Source: Nesterenkonia sphaerica (GTDB lineage Bacteria > Actinomycetota > Actinomycetes > Actinomycetales > Micrococcaceae). Taken from it: a stretch of DNA of 64,000 nt. Shown one piece after another: positions 35,844-45,063 of the stretch. Both the position numbers and the translations under genes were made by a program. The notes below the pieces were generated by a model. It had not been told where the DNA came from. It made no database searches and was given only the letters and a program-made list of their open reading frames with translations. Numbering within the stretch: position 1 is the first letter of the stretch; the number at the start of each line of letters is the position of its first letter. The DNA lies in the NCBI RefSeq assembly GCF_005771565.1, contig NZ_VAWA01000006.1:72151-136150 (forward strand). The letters are read 5' to 3'.

Positions 35844-35847
35844 CGGG

Positions 35848-35878
35848 AGGAGGGCCGTGCGCTGCCGCCGGCCCTCCT
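35848..35878. terminator. Strong hairpin between ndh and the tRNA gene
   Basis: A 10-bp perfect stem, AGGAGGGCCG / CGGCCCTCCT, has an 11-nt loop. On the minus strand it follows the ndh stop by about 20 nt and ends 4 nt before the mature 5' end of the tRNA. There is no T-tract. It may end ndh transcription or act in processing of an ndh-tRNA transcript. Confidence 0.5.
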
Positions 35879-35899
35879 GCCTCGCAGATCGGCGAAGGC

Positions 35900-37276
35900 T
35901 CAGCGCTTGACCTTCTCCTTGGTGCCTCCGGCTGCCTCGTAGAAGGCCCGGGTCGGGTTCTCCAGGTCCCGCAACGGGGTGACGTCGCGGCCGAAGATCA
36001 GCTCGTTGACCCAGCCGCCGGCTACGCGCACCTTACGTTCCAGGGTGGGGATGGCCATACCGTGGTACCCACGGTGGGCCGCCCAGGCGAGCATGCCCTT
36101 GACCTTGACGCCCATCGGGTTGCCGACTCCCTTGTAGAGGCCGAGCCCGGCCACCGCGCCCAGGGAGTCGTGCTTGTACTCGGCGATGCGACCGTCGCCG
36201 AAGCGTGCCGCGTAGAGGTTCTTGGCCAGGAGCTTGGCCTGACGCCAGGCGTGCTGGGCATTGGGGACGCAGAATCCGCCGGGTCCCGCACCGGTGAGGT
36301 CGGGGATGGCGGCGATATCGCCGGCGGTCCAGGCGCCGTCGATGACGTCGCCGTCCTCATTGAGGATCTGCAGGGTGGCTGAACCCGTGAGACGTCCGCG
36401 CTCGTCCACTGGGAACGAGGAGCTGCGCGCCACGGCGTTGGCCGCCACCCCGGCGGTCCACACCAGTGTGTCGGAGGCGAAGGTGTCCACAGTCGACTTG
36501 TCTGCCATCGCAATCAGGGTCAGCTCGCCGTCGACGGCGGAGCCCAACGAGGTGTTCAGCAGGACTTCGACGCCGCGGCCGCGCAGGTGCTCCACCACGC
36601 CGACCGCCTGGTCTTCGGTGACTTCCGGCATGATCCGCCCCATGGCCTCGACCAGGACGATGCGCACATCGGACTGCGACAGCCGGGGGTTCTGGCTCAC
36701 GGCGGCGCGGATGATGTCCTCCATCTCCGCGACGCACTCGATGCCGGCGAATCCGCCGCCGACCACAGTGAAGGTCAGCGCGCGCCGCTTGGCGGTCTCA
36801 TCGGTCATGACTGAGGCAGCTTCCAGACGCTCCAGAATGTGATTGCGCAGGCCCAGCGCTTCCTCAATGGTCTTCAGTCCAATGCCGTTCTCGGCCAGAC
36901 CTTCGATGGGGAAGGTGCGGGTGGTGGCTCCGGCGGCCATCACGATGTCCTGGTACGGCACCTCGACGCTGTCGCCTTCACCCAGACCGATCATCGCCAC
37001 TTTGGCACTGTGGTCCACTGAGGTGACTTTGCCGGTGATCACCTCCGTGTCCTTCAGGTGCCGGCGGTGGGGCACCACCGCGTGACGGGCTTCGATGTGT
37101 CCGCCGACCACCTCGGGCAGGAACGGCTGGTAGGTCATGTAGGGAAGCGGGTCGACCAGTGTGACGATCCCGCCAGCGGCCTTGACCTTCTTCTGCAGCT
37201 GCTGGGCGACCGTGAGGCCGACGTAACCGCCGCCTACGATGAGAATTCGGGGTTTTTCAGAGAGCTTCAGTGCCAT
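35900..37276 (-). CDS. ndh: Type II NADH dehydrogenase (NAD(P)/FAD-dependent oxidoreductase)
   Basis: NDH-2 passes electrons from NADH to menaquinone without pumping protons. The 458-residue protein has two dinucleotide-binding motifs, ILIVGGGYVGLT near the N-terminus (FAD) and VVGGGFAGIECVAEM in the middle (NADH). The late AAIPDLTG and the quinone-side segment PNAQHAWRQAKLLAKN are also present. The C-terminal membrane-binding helix region is typical. The ATG at 37276 is used, with GGAG just upstream and a TATAGG -10-like box 9 nt away. Confidence 0.93.
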   Translation of the reverse strand: MALKLSEKPRILIVGGGYVGLTVAQQLQKKVKAAGGIVTLVDPLPYMTYQPFLPEVVGGHIEARHAVVPHRRHLKDTEVITGKVTSVDHSAKVAMIGLGEGDSVEVPYQDIVMAAGATTRTFPIEGLAENGIGLKTIEEALGLRNHILERLEAASVMTDETAKRRALTFTVVGGGFAGIECVAEMEDIIRAAVSQNPRLSQSDVRIVLVEAMGRIMPEVTEDQAVGVVEHLRGRGVEVLLNTSLGSAVDGELTLIAMADKSTVDTFASDTLVWTAGVAANAVARSSSFPVDERGRLTGSATLQILNEDGDVIDGAWTAGDIAAIPDLTGAGPGGFCVPNAQHAWRQAKLLAKNLYAARFGDGRIAEYKHDSLGAVAGLGLYKGVGNPMGVKVKGMLAWAAHRGYHGMAIPTLERKVRVAGGWVNELIFGRDVTPLRDLENPTRAFYEAAGGTKEKVKR

Positions 37277-37340
37277 GGGCTCCATCCTATATGGGTTTCG
37301 AACAGGGGCGATCGCGGTGGATTGTGCGGTGAATTTCGGG

Positions 37341-37358
37341 CACGGCCCCATTGCCGTG
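37341..37358 (-). terminator. Short hairpin after the secreted subtilase gene
   Basis: CACGGC (37341-37346) and GCCGTG (37353-37358) pair across a 6-nt loop, 9 nt downstream of the subtilase stop on the minus strand. The stem is only six base pairs and the following bases (CCCGAAATT) are a weak tail. Confidence 0.35.
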
Positions 37359-37366
37359 AGGGTGGT

Positions 37367-38842
37367 TCAGTTGTCGCGACGGGAGAAGAGGTGGACCGCG
37401 GCCAGGGTCATCAGCGCCACCAGAACCAGTGCGCTCACCCCGAGGGTGACCGGGCCTGCCCAGTCTTGGCTGGATCTGACCTCGGCGGCCTGCGGCAGGT
37501 CCCGGGGCTCACCCTCGGGGCCGGCCACGACGCCGGCGTCCTCGGGAATGCCCTCGGCGTCCTGGGTCTCGGCCTCCGAGCGGCGGTGGACCTGGATCCA
37601 GTCTTCCAGGGTGTCATAGTCGGCAGCGTTGAAGTCGGGCACACTGCCGTTGACTGCTGCGTCCACGTTGAGCACACCGTGACCGAATTCCGGGTCGATG
37701 CCCTCTGCCCCGGCGGAGTCTGCGGAGGTGAGCAGCCGATGCTTGACCTGCTGCGCAGAGAGCTCCGGGTGCGCCGCCATCACCAGTGCAGCAGCTCCGG
37801 CCACGATAGGAGTGGCCCCCGAAGTGCCGGTCCACGCGCCGTAGCCCCCCTCGGGGAGCGCACCGACCAGAGGCTCAGCAGCTGCCGCGATGTCCACGGC
37901 AATGCCCTGGGAGGAGGACTCCTGGCTGATGTCTCGGTCCTGGTTCACCCCCGCCACGGTGAGCACGCCGGGGATGGTGGCCGGCGCCCCGACCGACCAG
38001 TGCCCGGCCGCCCGGTTCCCCGCTGCCGCGATGACCAGAACGTCATTCTGCTCGGCGTGCAGAAACGCCTCGTCCCAACTTTCCGGCCAGTCCTGGGTCC
38101 CGGAACCGATAGACATGTTGATGATGTCTGCCCCATTGTCCACCGCCCACCGTACGGCTTGGGCGATCTGGTCGTCTGTACTCGGTCCGTGGGGGTTGGG
38201 GTCCTCCAACACCAGGGAGACGGAGAGCAGATCCGCCTCGGGGGCGACGCCCACCACACCGGCGGGGCGTTCTGGCCACGGCAGTGACTCGGGGTCCAGA
38301 GCCTCGGAGTCGTCCTCCTCAGCCTCCTCCATACCCGGAAAGACGCGGGTCTCGTAGAACTCGTCGAGGACGTCCTCGTCGACTTCGTCCTCCCAGTCCT
38401 CGCCGTAGATCTCCTCCAGATCGGCTAGGAAGTCGTCGAACCAGTCATCCCATTCCTCGTCGGACAGATCGTCGAAGTCCTCCGGCTCCATCTCCTGGGG
38501 GAGCTCCTCGCCGCGTCCTGCGGCCAGAGAAGCCACCAGCGTGCCGTGTTCGGTATTGGTCTGCGCCACCGGGCCTCCGCTGCCGTCCCCTCCCCCGGAG
38601 ACGTCGGTGCCGCCGACCGTGGCGCCCTCGAGTGCGGGGTGGCCGCCGTCGACTCCGGTGTCGATCACTGCAATGGTGACACCCTCGCCGTGGGTGGTCT
38701 CCCATGCCTCAGTGACCCCGTAGTCCTCCAGCCAGAACTGTTCGCCGCGGGTGCCCTGCCCGTAGGCCGGCGCAGCGAACAGCTGCGCGACGAGAAGCCC
38801 GACGACGCCGGCCGAGCAGACTCTGCGCCCTAACCGGCTCAA
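37367..38842 (-). CDS. Secreted, membrane-anchored S8 serine protease (mycosin-like) with a highly acidic insert
   Basis: The 491-residue subtilase has a signal peptide (residues 1-28, ending APAYGQ) and the catalytic residues Asp61 (VIDTGVDG), His99 (EHGTLVASLAAG), Asn276 (AAAGN) and Ser341 (GTSGATP). A C-terminal membrane helix followed by FSRRDN completes the mycosin-like layout. Between His99 and the next conserved strand, residues ~112-188 form an insert in which 38 of 77 residues are Asp/Glu and only one is basic. The TTG start has AGGAGG 7 nt upstream and overlaps the ppx stop. No ESX secretion genes are in the window, so a type VII secretion role is not supported. Confidence 0.93.
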   Translation of the reverse strand: MSRLGRRVCSAGVVGLLVAQLFAAPAYGQGTRGEQFWLEDYGVTEAWETTHGEGVTIAVIDTGVDGGHPALEGATVGGTDVSGGGDGSGGPVAQTNTEHGTLVASLAAGRGEELPQEMEPEDFDDLSDEEWDDWFDDFLADLEEIYGEDWEDEVDEDVLDEFYETRVFPGMEEAEEDDSEALDPESLPWPERPAGVVGVAPEADLLSVSLVLEDPNPHGPSTDDQIAQAVRWAVDNGADIINMSIGSGTQDWPESWDEAFLHAEQNDVLVIAAAGNRAAGHWSVGAPATIPGVLTVAGVNQDRDISQESSSQGIAVDIAAAAEPLVGALPEGGYGAWTGTSGATPIVAGAAALVMAAHPELSAQQVKHRLLTSADSAGAEGIDPEFGHGVLNVDAAVNGSVPDFNAADYDTLEDWIQVHRRSEAETQDAEGIPEDAGVVAGPEGEPRDLPQAAEVRSSQDWAGPVTLGVSALVLVALMTLAAVHLFSRRDN

Positions 38843-39813
38843 CTGGTGACCTCCTGATCGGCCGCGACGTCGCGGGCCAGGGACATGGCCAGCCCGTCGA
38901 GTATGTCGTGCTCGGAGGCGATGGCTGAAGTCACCCGGCCTTGGGTGATCTTGTTCAGGTAGTCCAGGATGGTGCCCCAGATCAGCGCGCCGGCTCCGAT
39001 GACGTCCACCCGTCCGGGGTGCATGAACGGCATCGCTGCGCGCTGCTCCCGGGTGCTGTGCACCAGCTGGTCCACTGACTGGTGCAGGGCGTCCAAGGAC
39101 AGTTCGGTGCCATGGATGGTCTCGGCGTCGTAATCCTCCAGTTTCAACGCATGCGCGGTCACGGTGGTGACCGTGCCAGCGACGCCGATGACTGTTTCGG
39201 TCTCATGCAGGGGCATCACCTGCGCCACGTCTTCGAGGAAGCTCAGGGTCTCGAAGGCTGCCATGGAGCACTCAGTCTCCGCCGGGGGGTCGGTGCGCAT
39301 ATGGCGTTCGGTGAACCGCACGCAGCCCATATCCGTGGAGGTGGCATGCTCAGCGCCGTGGCAGGTGCCGAGCACGAACTCGGTGGACCCCCCTCCCAGG
39401 TCGACGACCAGAACCTTGCGGGAGGAGTCCCAGTCCAGGACGGAGGCTGCCCCTGCGAAGGACAGCCCAGCCTCCTCGGAGCCGCGGATGACTTCCGGTG
39501 TGACGCCGAGCCTGGATTCGACACCCGCGATGAACTCCTCACGGTTGCCCACGTCCCGAGAGGCTGAGGTGGCCACGAACCGGACTGCCTGGGCGCGGTG
39601 GTGGCGGATGAGTGCGGCATAGTCATCAACCGCTGCGAAGGTCCGCTGCAGCGCCTCTGCGGAGAACTCTCCGGTCTGATCGACGCCTTCGCCCAGCCGC
39701 ACCACAGTCATGCGCCGCACCACCTCAGTCAGGGCGCCGCTGCCGGGGAGGTCAACATCGGCGATGAGCAGGCGGATGGAGTTGGTGCCACAGTCGATAG
39801 CGGCAACTCTCAT
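38839..39813 (-). CDS. ppx: Ppx/GppA family exopolyphosphatase
   Basis: This 324-residue phosphatase of the actin-like ATPase superfamily acts on polyphosphate or (p)ppGpp-related pentaphosphate. It opens with VAAIDCGTNSIRLLIAD, then has SASRDVGNR, VDLGGGSTEF and the ADP-binding GVAGTVTTVTAHAL. It is a short, two-domain form like M. tuberculosis Rv1026. It overlaps DUF501 by 4 nt and is followed by the secreted protease, forming the ftsB-DUF501-ppx operon. Confidence 0.94.
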   Translation of the reverse strand: MRVAAIDCGTNSIRLLIADVDLPGSGALTEVVRRMTVVRLGEGVDQTGEFSAEALQRTFAAVDDYAALIRHHRAQAVRFVATSASRDVGNREEFIAGVESRLGVTPEVIRGSEEAGLSFAGAASVLDWDSSRKVLVVDLGGGSTEFVLGTCHGAEHATSTDMGCVRFTERHMRTDPPAETECSMAAFETLSFLEDVAQVMPLHETETVIGVAGTVTTVTAHALKLEDYDAETIHGTELSLDALHQSVDQLVHSTREQRAAMPFMHPGRVDVIGAGALIWGTILDYLNKITQGRVTSAIASEHDILDGLAMSLARDVAADQEVTS

Positions 39814-40421
39814 GAAGCTTCTCTTTCCTTGAGACGGCGCACGTGGCGTGAGAGGTCTGCGACAGGGACCTCCGCACTGTGGTCCCAGGCAGTCTCACAT
39901 GTGCAGGTCTCTGCGGTCCATTCGGTGCTGATCCGTTCCAGCGTCTGATCCCCCAAGGGGTTGACCCCTGGCCCCGCTGCCAGGGCGTGCCCGGTGAGCA
40001 CGTGCAGGCACTTCACCCGCGTGGGCATGCCCCCGGCGGAGATGCCCTCGATCTCCCAGACCGGTTCGAGGTTCGCCAGGTTCCGGATCCGTTCGCGTTC
40101 GGCCAGGTAGTGCTCGTGGGCCTGCCGATACTGCTGCGCCAACAGTGGATCGTCGTGGAGCTGCTGGGTCATCTCCGCCATCACACCGGCTGCCTCGAGT
40201 CGGGAGACCGCCGCAGTCGCGGTGGGATGGGTGAGGTAGAACGTGGTGGGGAACGGGATGCCGTTGGAGAGCCGGGGCGCGGTGGCAGCCACCAGCGGGC
40301 TGCCACAGACGCACCGGGCGGGAATTTCGACGACGTCGCGCACTGGCCTGCCCAGCTGCAGGCTCAGCGTGTCAAGGTCCTGCTGGGTCGGAACGGAGGA
40401 GGGGACGGGTGCGCGGTTCAC
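39810..40421 (-). CDS. DUF501 protein
   Basis: This 203-residue soluble protein has the family landmarks RCVCGSPLVAATAPRL (a CxC motif), PFPTTFYLTHP and CLHVLTGHALAAGPGVNPLGD. DUF501 is nearly always between ftsB and ppx in actinobacteria, as here (Rv1024-Rv1026 order). Its function is unknown; conserved cysteines and histidines might bind a metal. The start is GTG, 11 nt after the ftsB stop. Confidence 0.9.
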   Translation of the reverse strand: MNRAPVPSSVPTQQDLDTLSLQLGRPVRDVVEIPARCVCGSPLVAATAPRLSNGIPFPTTFYLTHPTATAAVSRLEAAGVMAEMTQQLHDDPLLAQQYRQAHEHYLAERERIRNLANLEPVWEIEGISAGGMPTRVKCLHVLTGHALAAGPGVNPLGDQTLERISTEWTAETCTCETAWDHSAEVPVADLSRHVRRLKEREAS

Positions 40422-40432
40422 AGCACACCACT

Positions 40433-41068
40433 TTACTGCTCAGCGGATTCGATGACCGATTCCCATAGCTCGTCGGCCCAGTCTCCGTCCTCGGCGATGT
40501 CCTCGGCTGAGTCCGTCTCGACTTCCACAGTGCCCAGATCCCCGATCACGTGGTACCTGCGTTCTCCCGGGACCATGAGGTTGATCCGTTCCCGCGCCTG
40601 GCGCTGGACGAACTGGGGATCATCCCAACGGGCCAGCTCCGAGTAGAGCTCCTCCTGCAGCTGCTGCTCCTGGGCGATCTGCGTGGCGAGCTCGCTGAGC
40701 TCCGCGCGCTGCTGCATGTAGGTGCGCACCGTCGGCACCAGGAAGGAGATCACCACCAGGGTGACGATCGTCAGCACGATCATGCGTCCGGAGAACGTCC
40801 GTTCCGGGACCAGGGTCCGAGCCGAGACGGGGGTGGTGGTCGAGGGCCGCTGGGCGTGCTGCTGAGGACGGTCGGCGCGGCGTGCCCGGCGAGCGGTGAT
40901 CTCGTCAGGAGTGCGGATCTCGCCGGAGACCTGTTCGCGCTCCTGCAGGCGCCGGGCCCGTGCGCGTTCTGCACGTGACTGTGCCCGGCGCTGGCTGCTG
41001 GTGGCGCGGGATTTTGGTGCAGCGGCGGATGCTTTGGAGCTGCGTGCGTGTCGGGGCACGGCCGTCAC
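40433..41068 (-). CDS. ftsB: FtsB/DivIC-type septum formation initiator
   Basis: This cell-division protein bridges FtsL and FtsQ in the divisome. The 211 residues have a long, very basic Ala/Arg-rich N-terminus (about 90 residues), one membrane helix (MIVLTIVTLVVISFLVP) and then a coiled coil (ELSELATQIAQEQQLQEELYSEL). The DivIC motif WDDPQFVQRQARERINLMVPGE and an acidic tail follow. The extended basic N-terminus is typical of actinobacteria. It leads the operon with DUF501 and ppx. A hairpin and a TATACT box lie in its upstream region. Confidence 0.92.
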   Translation of the reverse strand: MTAVPRHARSSKASAAAPKSRATSSQRRAQSRAERARARRLQEREQVSGEIRTPDEITARRARRADRPQQHAQRPSTTTPVSARTLVPERTFSGRMIVLTIVTLVVISFLVPTVRTYMQQRAELSELATQIAQEQQLQEELYSELARWDDPQFVQRQARERINLMVPGERRYHVIGDLGTVEVETDSAEDIAEDGDWADELWESVIESAEQ

Positions 41069-41080
41069 CGCCTTGAACTA

Positions 41081-41181
41081 GGTGTGTCTCGCCGGTTCAG
41101 CCGCGGATGGCCAGAACCGGCGAGCACACCACTGATGGGAAGCGTTGTTACAGGACATCAGCGTACTGGCGGGGCAGTATA
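41081..41181 (-). promoter_or_regulatory. ftsB leader: TATACT -10 and a large hairpin
   Basis: Within the gene-free stretch 41069-41410, TATACT (41181-41176, minus strand) is a good -10 about 100 nt upstream of ftsB. An imperfect inverted repeat (41081-41098 with 41114-41130; core CTCGCCGGTTC / GAACCGGCGAG) would form a stem in that leader, about 13 nt from the start codon. The remainder of the gap holds only the palindrome at 41261-41327. I see no gene in it. Confidence 0.4.
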
Positions 41182-41260
41182 TGCGGACCCTAGGACACGC
41201 TGAGGATCGCAGAATCTTCCGAAGGTCTCCCCGGCACGAGGTGCCCACTGCTGCCTCCGC

Positions 41261-41327
41261 TCAGTGGCCGAATATGCCGACCCAGCGGTACATGTGCCGC
41301 CTGCAGACCGGCATATTCGGCCACTGA
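41261..41327. repeat. 67-bp palindromic element with perfect 19-bp arms downstream of eno
   Basis: The arms 41261-41279 and 41309-41327 (TCAGTGGCCGAATATGCCG and its exact complement) enclose 29 nt that contain a smaller hairpin, GCGG/CCGC. It lies 84 nt beyond the eno stop. There is no T-tract, and the perfect arms are longer than a terminator needs. The layout resembles dispersed palindromic repeats (REP/BIME or MITE-like). No second copy is present in this window. Confidence 0.7.
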
Positions 41328-41410
41328 AGGGGAAGGTGGGAGCACAGACCCAGCGCGCGGGCTGGGCCGACGCGTGAGGTGGGCTTCCGCGCGGGGTGAG
41401 GGCGGACGCG

Positions 41411-42754
<1,344 letters not shown>

Positions 42755-43156
42755 CTAGTCGAGTTCGGCCTTCTCCTGGGCTTTGATCCTGTCCCATGCG
42801 GCGTCGATCTCCGCCACGGTCGACTCCTGCGGGTTCAGCCGCCCGTCCGGTTCGAAGACATGGGGATTGCGCCGGATGAGCTTGGCGCAGATCGCCTCTG
42901 CCACATCGTCGAGGGTGAACTCGCCGCGCTCTTCGGCGATCGCCGAGTGCAGCACCACCTGGAGCAGGATGTCGCCGAGCTCCTTGCGCAGCGGCTCCCC
43001 GACGATTCCCGCCTCGATCTCCTCAGCGACCTCCTGGGCCTCTTCCAACAGGTAGGGGGTCAGCGCCCGGTGGTCCAGCTGCGCGGTCCAGGGGCAGTGC
43101 TCGCGCAGCTGGGCGATGATGTCGCCCAGCTGCTCCATATGCGGGAGGGTGGTCAC
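42755..43156 (-). CDS. mazG: MazG-type nucleoside triphosphate pyrophosphohydrolase
   Basis: This is a single-domain MazG of 133 residues. The all-alpha NTP-PPase metal site is visible as EEAQEVAEEIE and KELGDILLQVVLHS. It starts CPWTAQLDHRALTPYLLEE, like the N-terminal half of E. coli MazG. House-cleaning of non-canonical dNTPs is the known family role. The start overlaps the adenosine deaminase stop by 4 nt, so it is probably co-transcribed with that gene. It is the eno-adjacent mazG found in other actinobacteria. Confidence 0.92.
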   Translation of the reverse strand: MTTLPHMEQLGDIIAQLREHCPWTAQLDHRALTPYLLEEAQEVAEEIEAGIVGEPLRKELGDILLQVVLHSAIAEERGEFTLDDVAEAICAKLIRRNPHVFEPDGRLNPQESTVAEIDAAWDRIKAQEKAELD

Positions 43157-44292
43157 TGCCAGGCCTCGAGAATGTGCGCGGCCAACACCTCGCGCTCCTC
43201 ATATCCCAGGAAGCTGGCCTCAATGGCGTTGATCTGGAAATCGGCCAGCTCGGCCAATCCGTAGTCGAACGCCTCCGCCAGCGCGGCGAGCTCTCCGGTG
43301 AGTGTGACCCCGGAGACCAGCCGGTTGTCCGTGTTGACCCCGACGTTGAACCCCAGCTGGTAGAGCATGTCGAAGGGGTGGTGGGCCAGCTCTGCCTCGG
43401 TCTTGCCAGTCAGGGCGGACACGGCCCCGGTTTGGAGGTTGGACGTGGGAGAGGTCTCCAAGTGAATCTGCCGGTCCCTGACCCAGGTGGCGACTGGGCC
43501 CAGCTCCACCTCGATGAGGTCCTCGCCGCCGTCGCCGATCTTCGAACGCGACTCCGGCCCGGAGGTCAGTGTGATGTCCTCGGCTACTCGGATGCCGTGG
43601 CCCAGCCGCTGAGCACGTCCGTCCACCAGGGCACCGCGCACGGATTCGAGCCCGTCGGCCTCTCCGGCGTGCACGGTGGCCGGGAGCATCTGCTCAGCCA
43701 GCCGGGTGAAGCTCGCGGCAAAGCGCGACGGCGGGAATCCCGCCTCAGGTCCGGCGATGTCGAAGCCCACCACCCCCGCATCCCGATGCCGCAGCGCCAG
43801 CTCCACGATCTCTTCGGCGTGGTCAGCCTGGCGCATGGCGGAGATCAGCTGTCCCACGGCGATCACACCGTCGTTGGCCTCGACTGCCTCCACGCCGTCG
43901 TTAAGTCCGGCTTGGACTGCTTCGACAGTCTCATCGAGGGTCAGTCCGCCGGCCAGATGCTGCTCCGGCGCCCAGCGGACTTCGGAGTAGACCACGCCGT
44001 CGGCGGCCAGATCCTCCACGTACTCCCGCGCCACGCGGCGCAGATTCTCCGCCGACTGCATCACCGCGGTGGTGTGCGCAAAAGCCTCCAGGTACTTGAC
44101 CAGATCTCCGGAGTTGGCATTGGTGCGGAAGATCTCCTGCAGCGCCTCGGGGTCGGCGGTGGGCAGCTCGTGGCCGACTTCGGCGGCGAGATCGATCAGG
44201 GTCTGCGGACGCAGCGACCCGTCCAGATGATCGTGGAGGGAAACTTTTGGTAGGGCCCGCAGCTGGGCTTGGAAACCGTCGAGTGTGCTCAT
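43153..44292 (-). CDS. add: Adenosine deaminase
   Basis: This zinc enzyme deaminates adenosine and deoxyadenosine in purine salvage. The 379 residues include the N-terminal metal motif LHDHLDGSLRP, HAGEAD with the catalytic Glu neighbourhood, and SPTSNLQTG and NTDNRLVSG near the C-terminus with the metal-binding Asp. A stretch of about 20 residues (ESRSKIGDGGEDLIEVELGP) lengthens one loop. It belongs to a salvage group with deoA and cdd a few genes upstream. Confidence 0.94.
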   Translation of the reverse strand: MSTLDGFQAQLRALPKVSLHDHLDGSLRPQTLIDLAAEVGHELPTADPEALQEIFRTNANSGDLVKYLEAFAHTTAVMQSAENLRRVAREYVEDLAADGVVYSEVRWAPEQHLAGGLTLDETVEAVQAGLNDGVEAVEANDGVIAVGQLISAMRQADHAEEIVELALRHRDAGVVGFDIAGPEAGFPPSRFAASFTRLAEQMLPATVHAGEADGLESVRGALVDGRAQRLGHGIRVAEDITLTSGPESRSKIGDGGEDLIEVELGPVATWVRDRQIHLETSPTSNLQTGAVSALTGKTEAELAHHPFDMLYQLGFNVGVNTDNRLVSGVTLTGELAALAEAFDYGLAELADFQINAIEASFLGYEEREVLAAHILEAWQ

Positions 44293-44321
44293 GGCCCTAG
44301 CCTACCGGTGGGCTCCGCCGC

Positions 44322-45053
44322 TCAGGAGGCGTCGTCGTCATGTCTGGGATTCCGGGGGCGGCGGCGCAGGTGAATGGGCGGCTCCACCGGGACCTCACCG
44401 ATGTCTTGGTACCCCTCGGGGTCCAAGTGGTAGCCGCGGCGGTCCAGCCAGGCGGTGAAGAGTTTGAACAGCCGCTCACTGATCCAGCCCAGGACGATCG
44501 CGACCCCGATGCCCACCGCCATGGCGATGAGCATGTTTCCGATCAGCGCTTCGCCGATCATCCCCAGTCCGGTCAGCCAGCCGGCCCACAGCAGCGAGGC
44601 GGCACCGTCGATGAGCAGGAATCGGCGCAGCGAAAACTGCGTGGAGCCGGCCACGAAATTGATAGCGACCCTGGCGCCGGGAATGAACCGGCCGACGAAG
44701 ATCAGCAGCACCCCGCGCTTGTCGAGTTCGTGTCGGGCCCAGACCAGGGTCTTCTGGGGGGTGGGCTGGCGCATCCATTCAAACCGGTGGGTGCCGATCC
44801 AGCGGCCGAGGTTCCAGGCGATGAAGTCGCCCAACACAGCGCCGCCGGCGGCGACCAGGACTACCCACATCCAGTGCGGGGTGCCCGGGGAATCCTGCAC
44901 GGACCCCAGTCCGACCACCAACGCGTCCGAGGGCAGCACCGGAAAGACTCCGTCGCCTACGCAGAAGACGAACAGTCCGATCAGGGTCCACCACCCTGAG
45001 GCTGCGGTGAGGATCAGCTCATTGAGCTGATCGAGCAGGTCGCCGAGTCCCAT
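44322..45053 (-). CDS. DedA family membrane protein
   Basis: The 243-residue membrane protein has about five helices and the DedA landmarks FVGRFIPGARVAINFVAG and GGAVLGDFIAWNLGRWIG. DedA proteins include the undecaprenyl-phosphate flippases and others needed for envelope homeostasis. The C-terminal ~40 residues are cytoplasmic and charged. It lies between adenosine deaminase and thymidine phosphorylase, both on the same strand, with short gaps. Confidence 0.9.
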   Translation of the reverse strand: MGLGDLLDQLNELILTAASGWWTLIGLFVFCVGDGVFPVLPSDALVVGLGSVQDSPGTPHWMWVVLVAAGGAVLGDFIAWNLGRWIGTHRFEWMRQPTPQKTLVWARHELDKRGVLLIFVGRFIPGARVAINFVAGSTQFSLRRFLLIDGAASLLWAGWLTGLGMIGEALIGNMLIAMAVGIGVAIVLGWISERLFKLFTAWLDRRGYHLDPEGYQDIGEVPVEPPIHLRRRPRNPRHDDDAS

Positions 45054-45063
45054 GCCGCAGGCG

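Noticed and set aside
37367-38842. Mycosin component of a type VII secretion system
   Set aside because: The protease has the mycosin layout, but no EccB/C/D/E, WXG100 or PE/PPE genes occur in the window, and its neighbours are ndh and ppx.
41261-41327. Rho-independent terminator of eno
   Set aside because: Arms are longer and more perfect than needed, the loop is 29 nt with its own hairpin, it sits 84 nt from the gene and has no T-tract; better described as a palindromic repeat.
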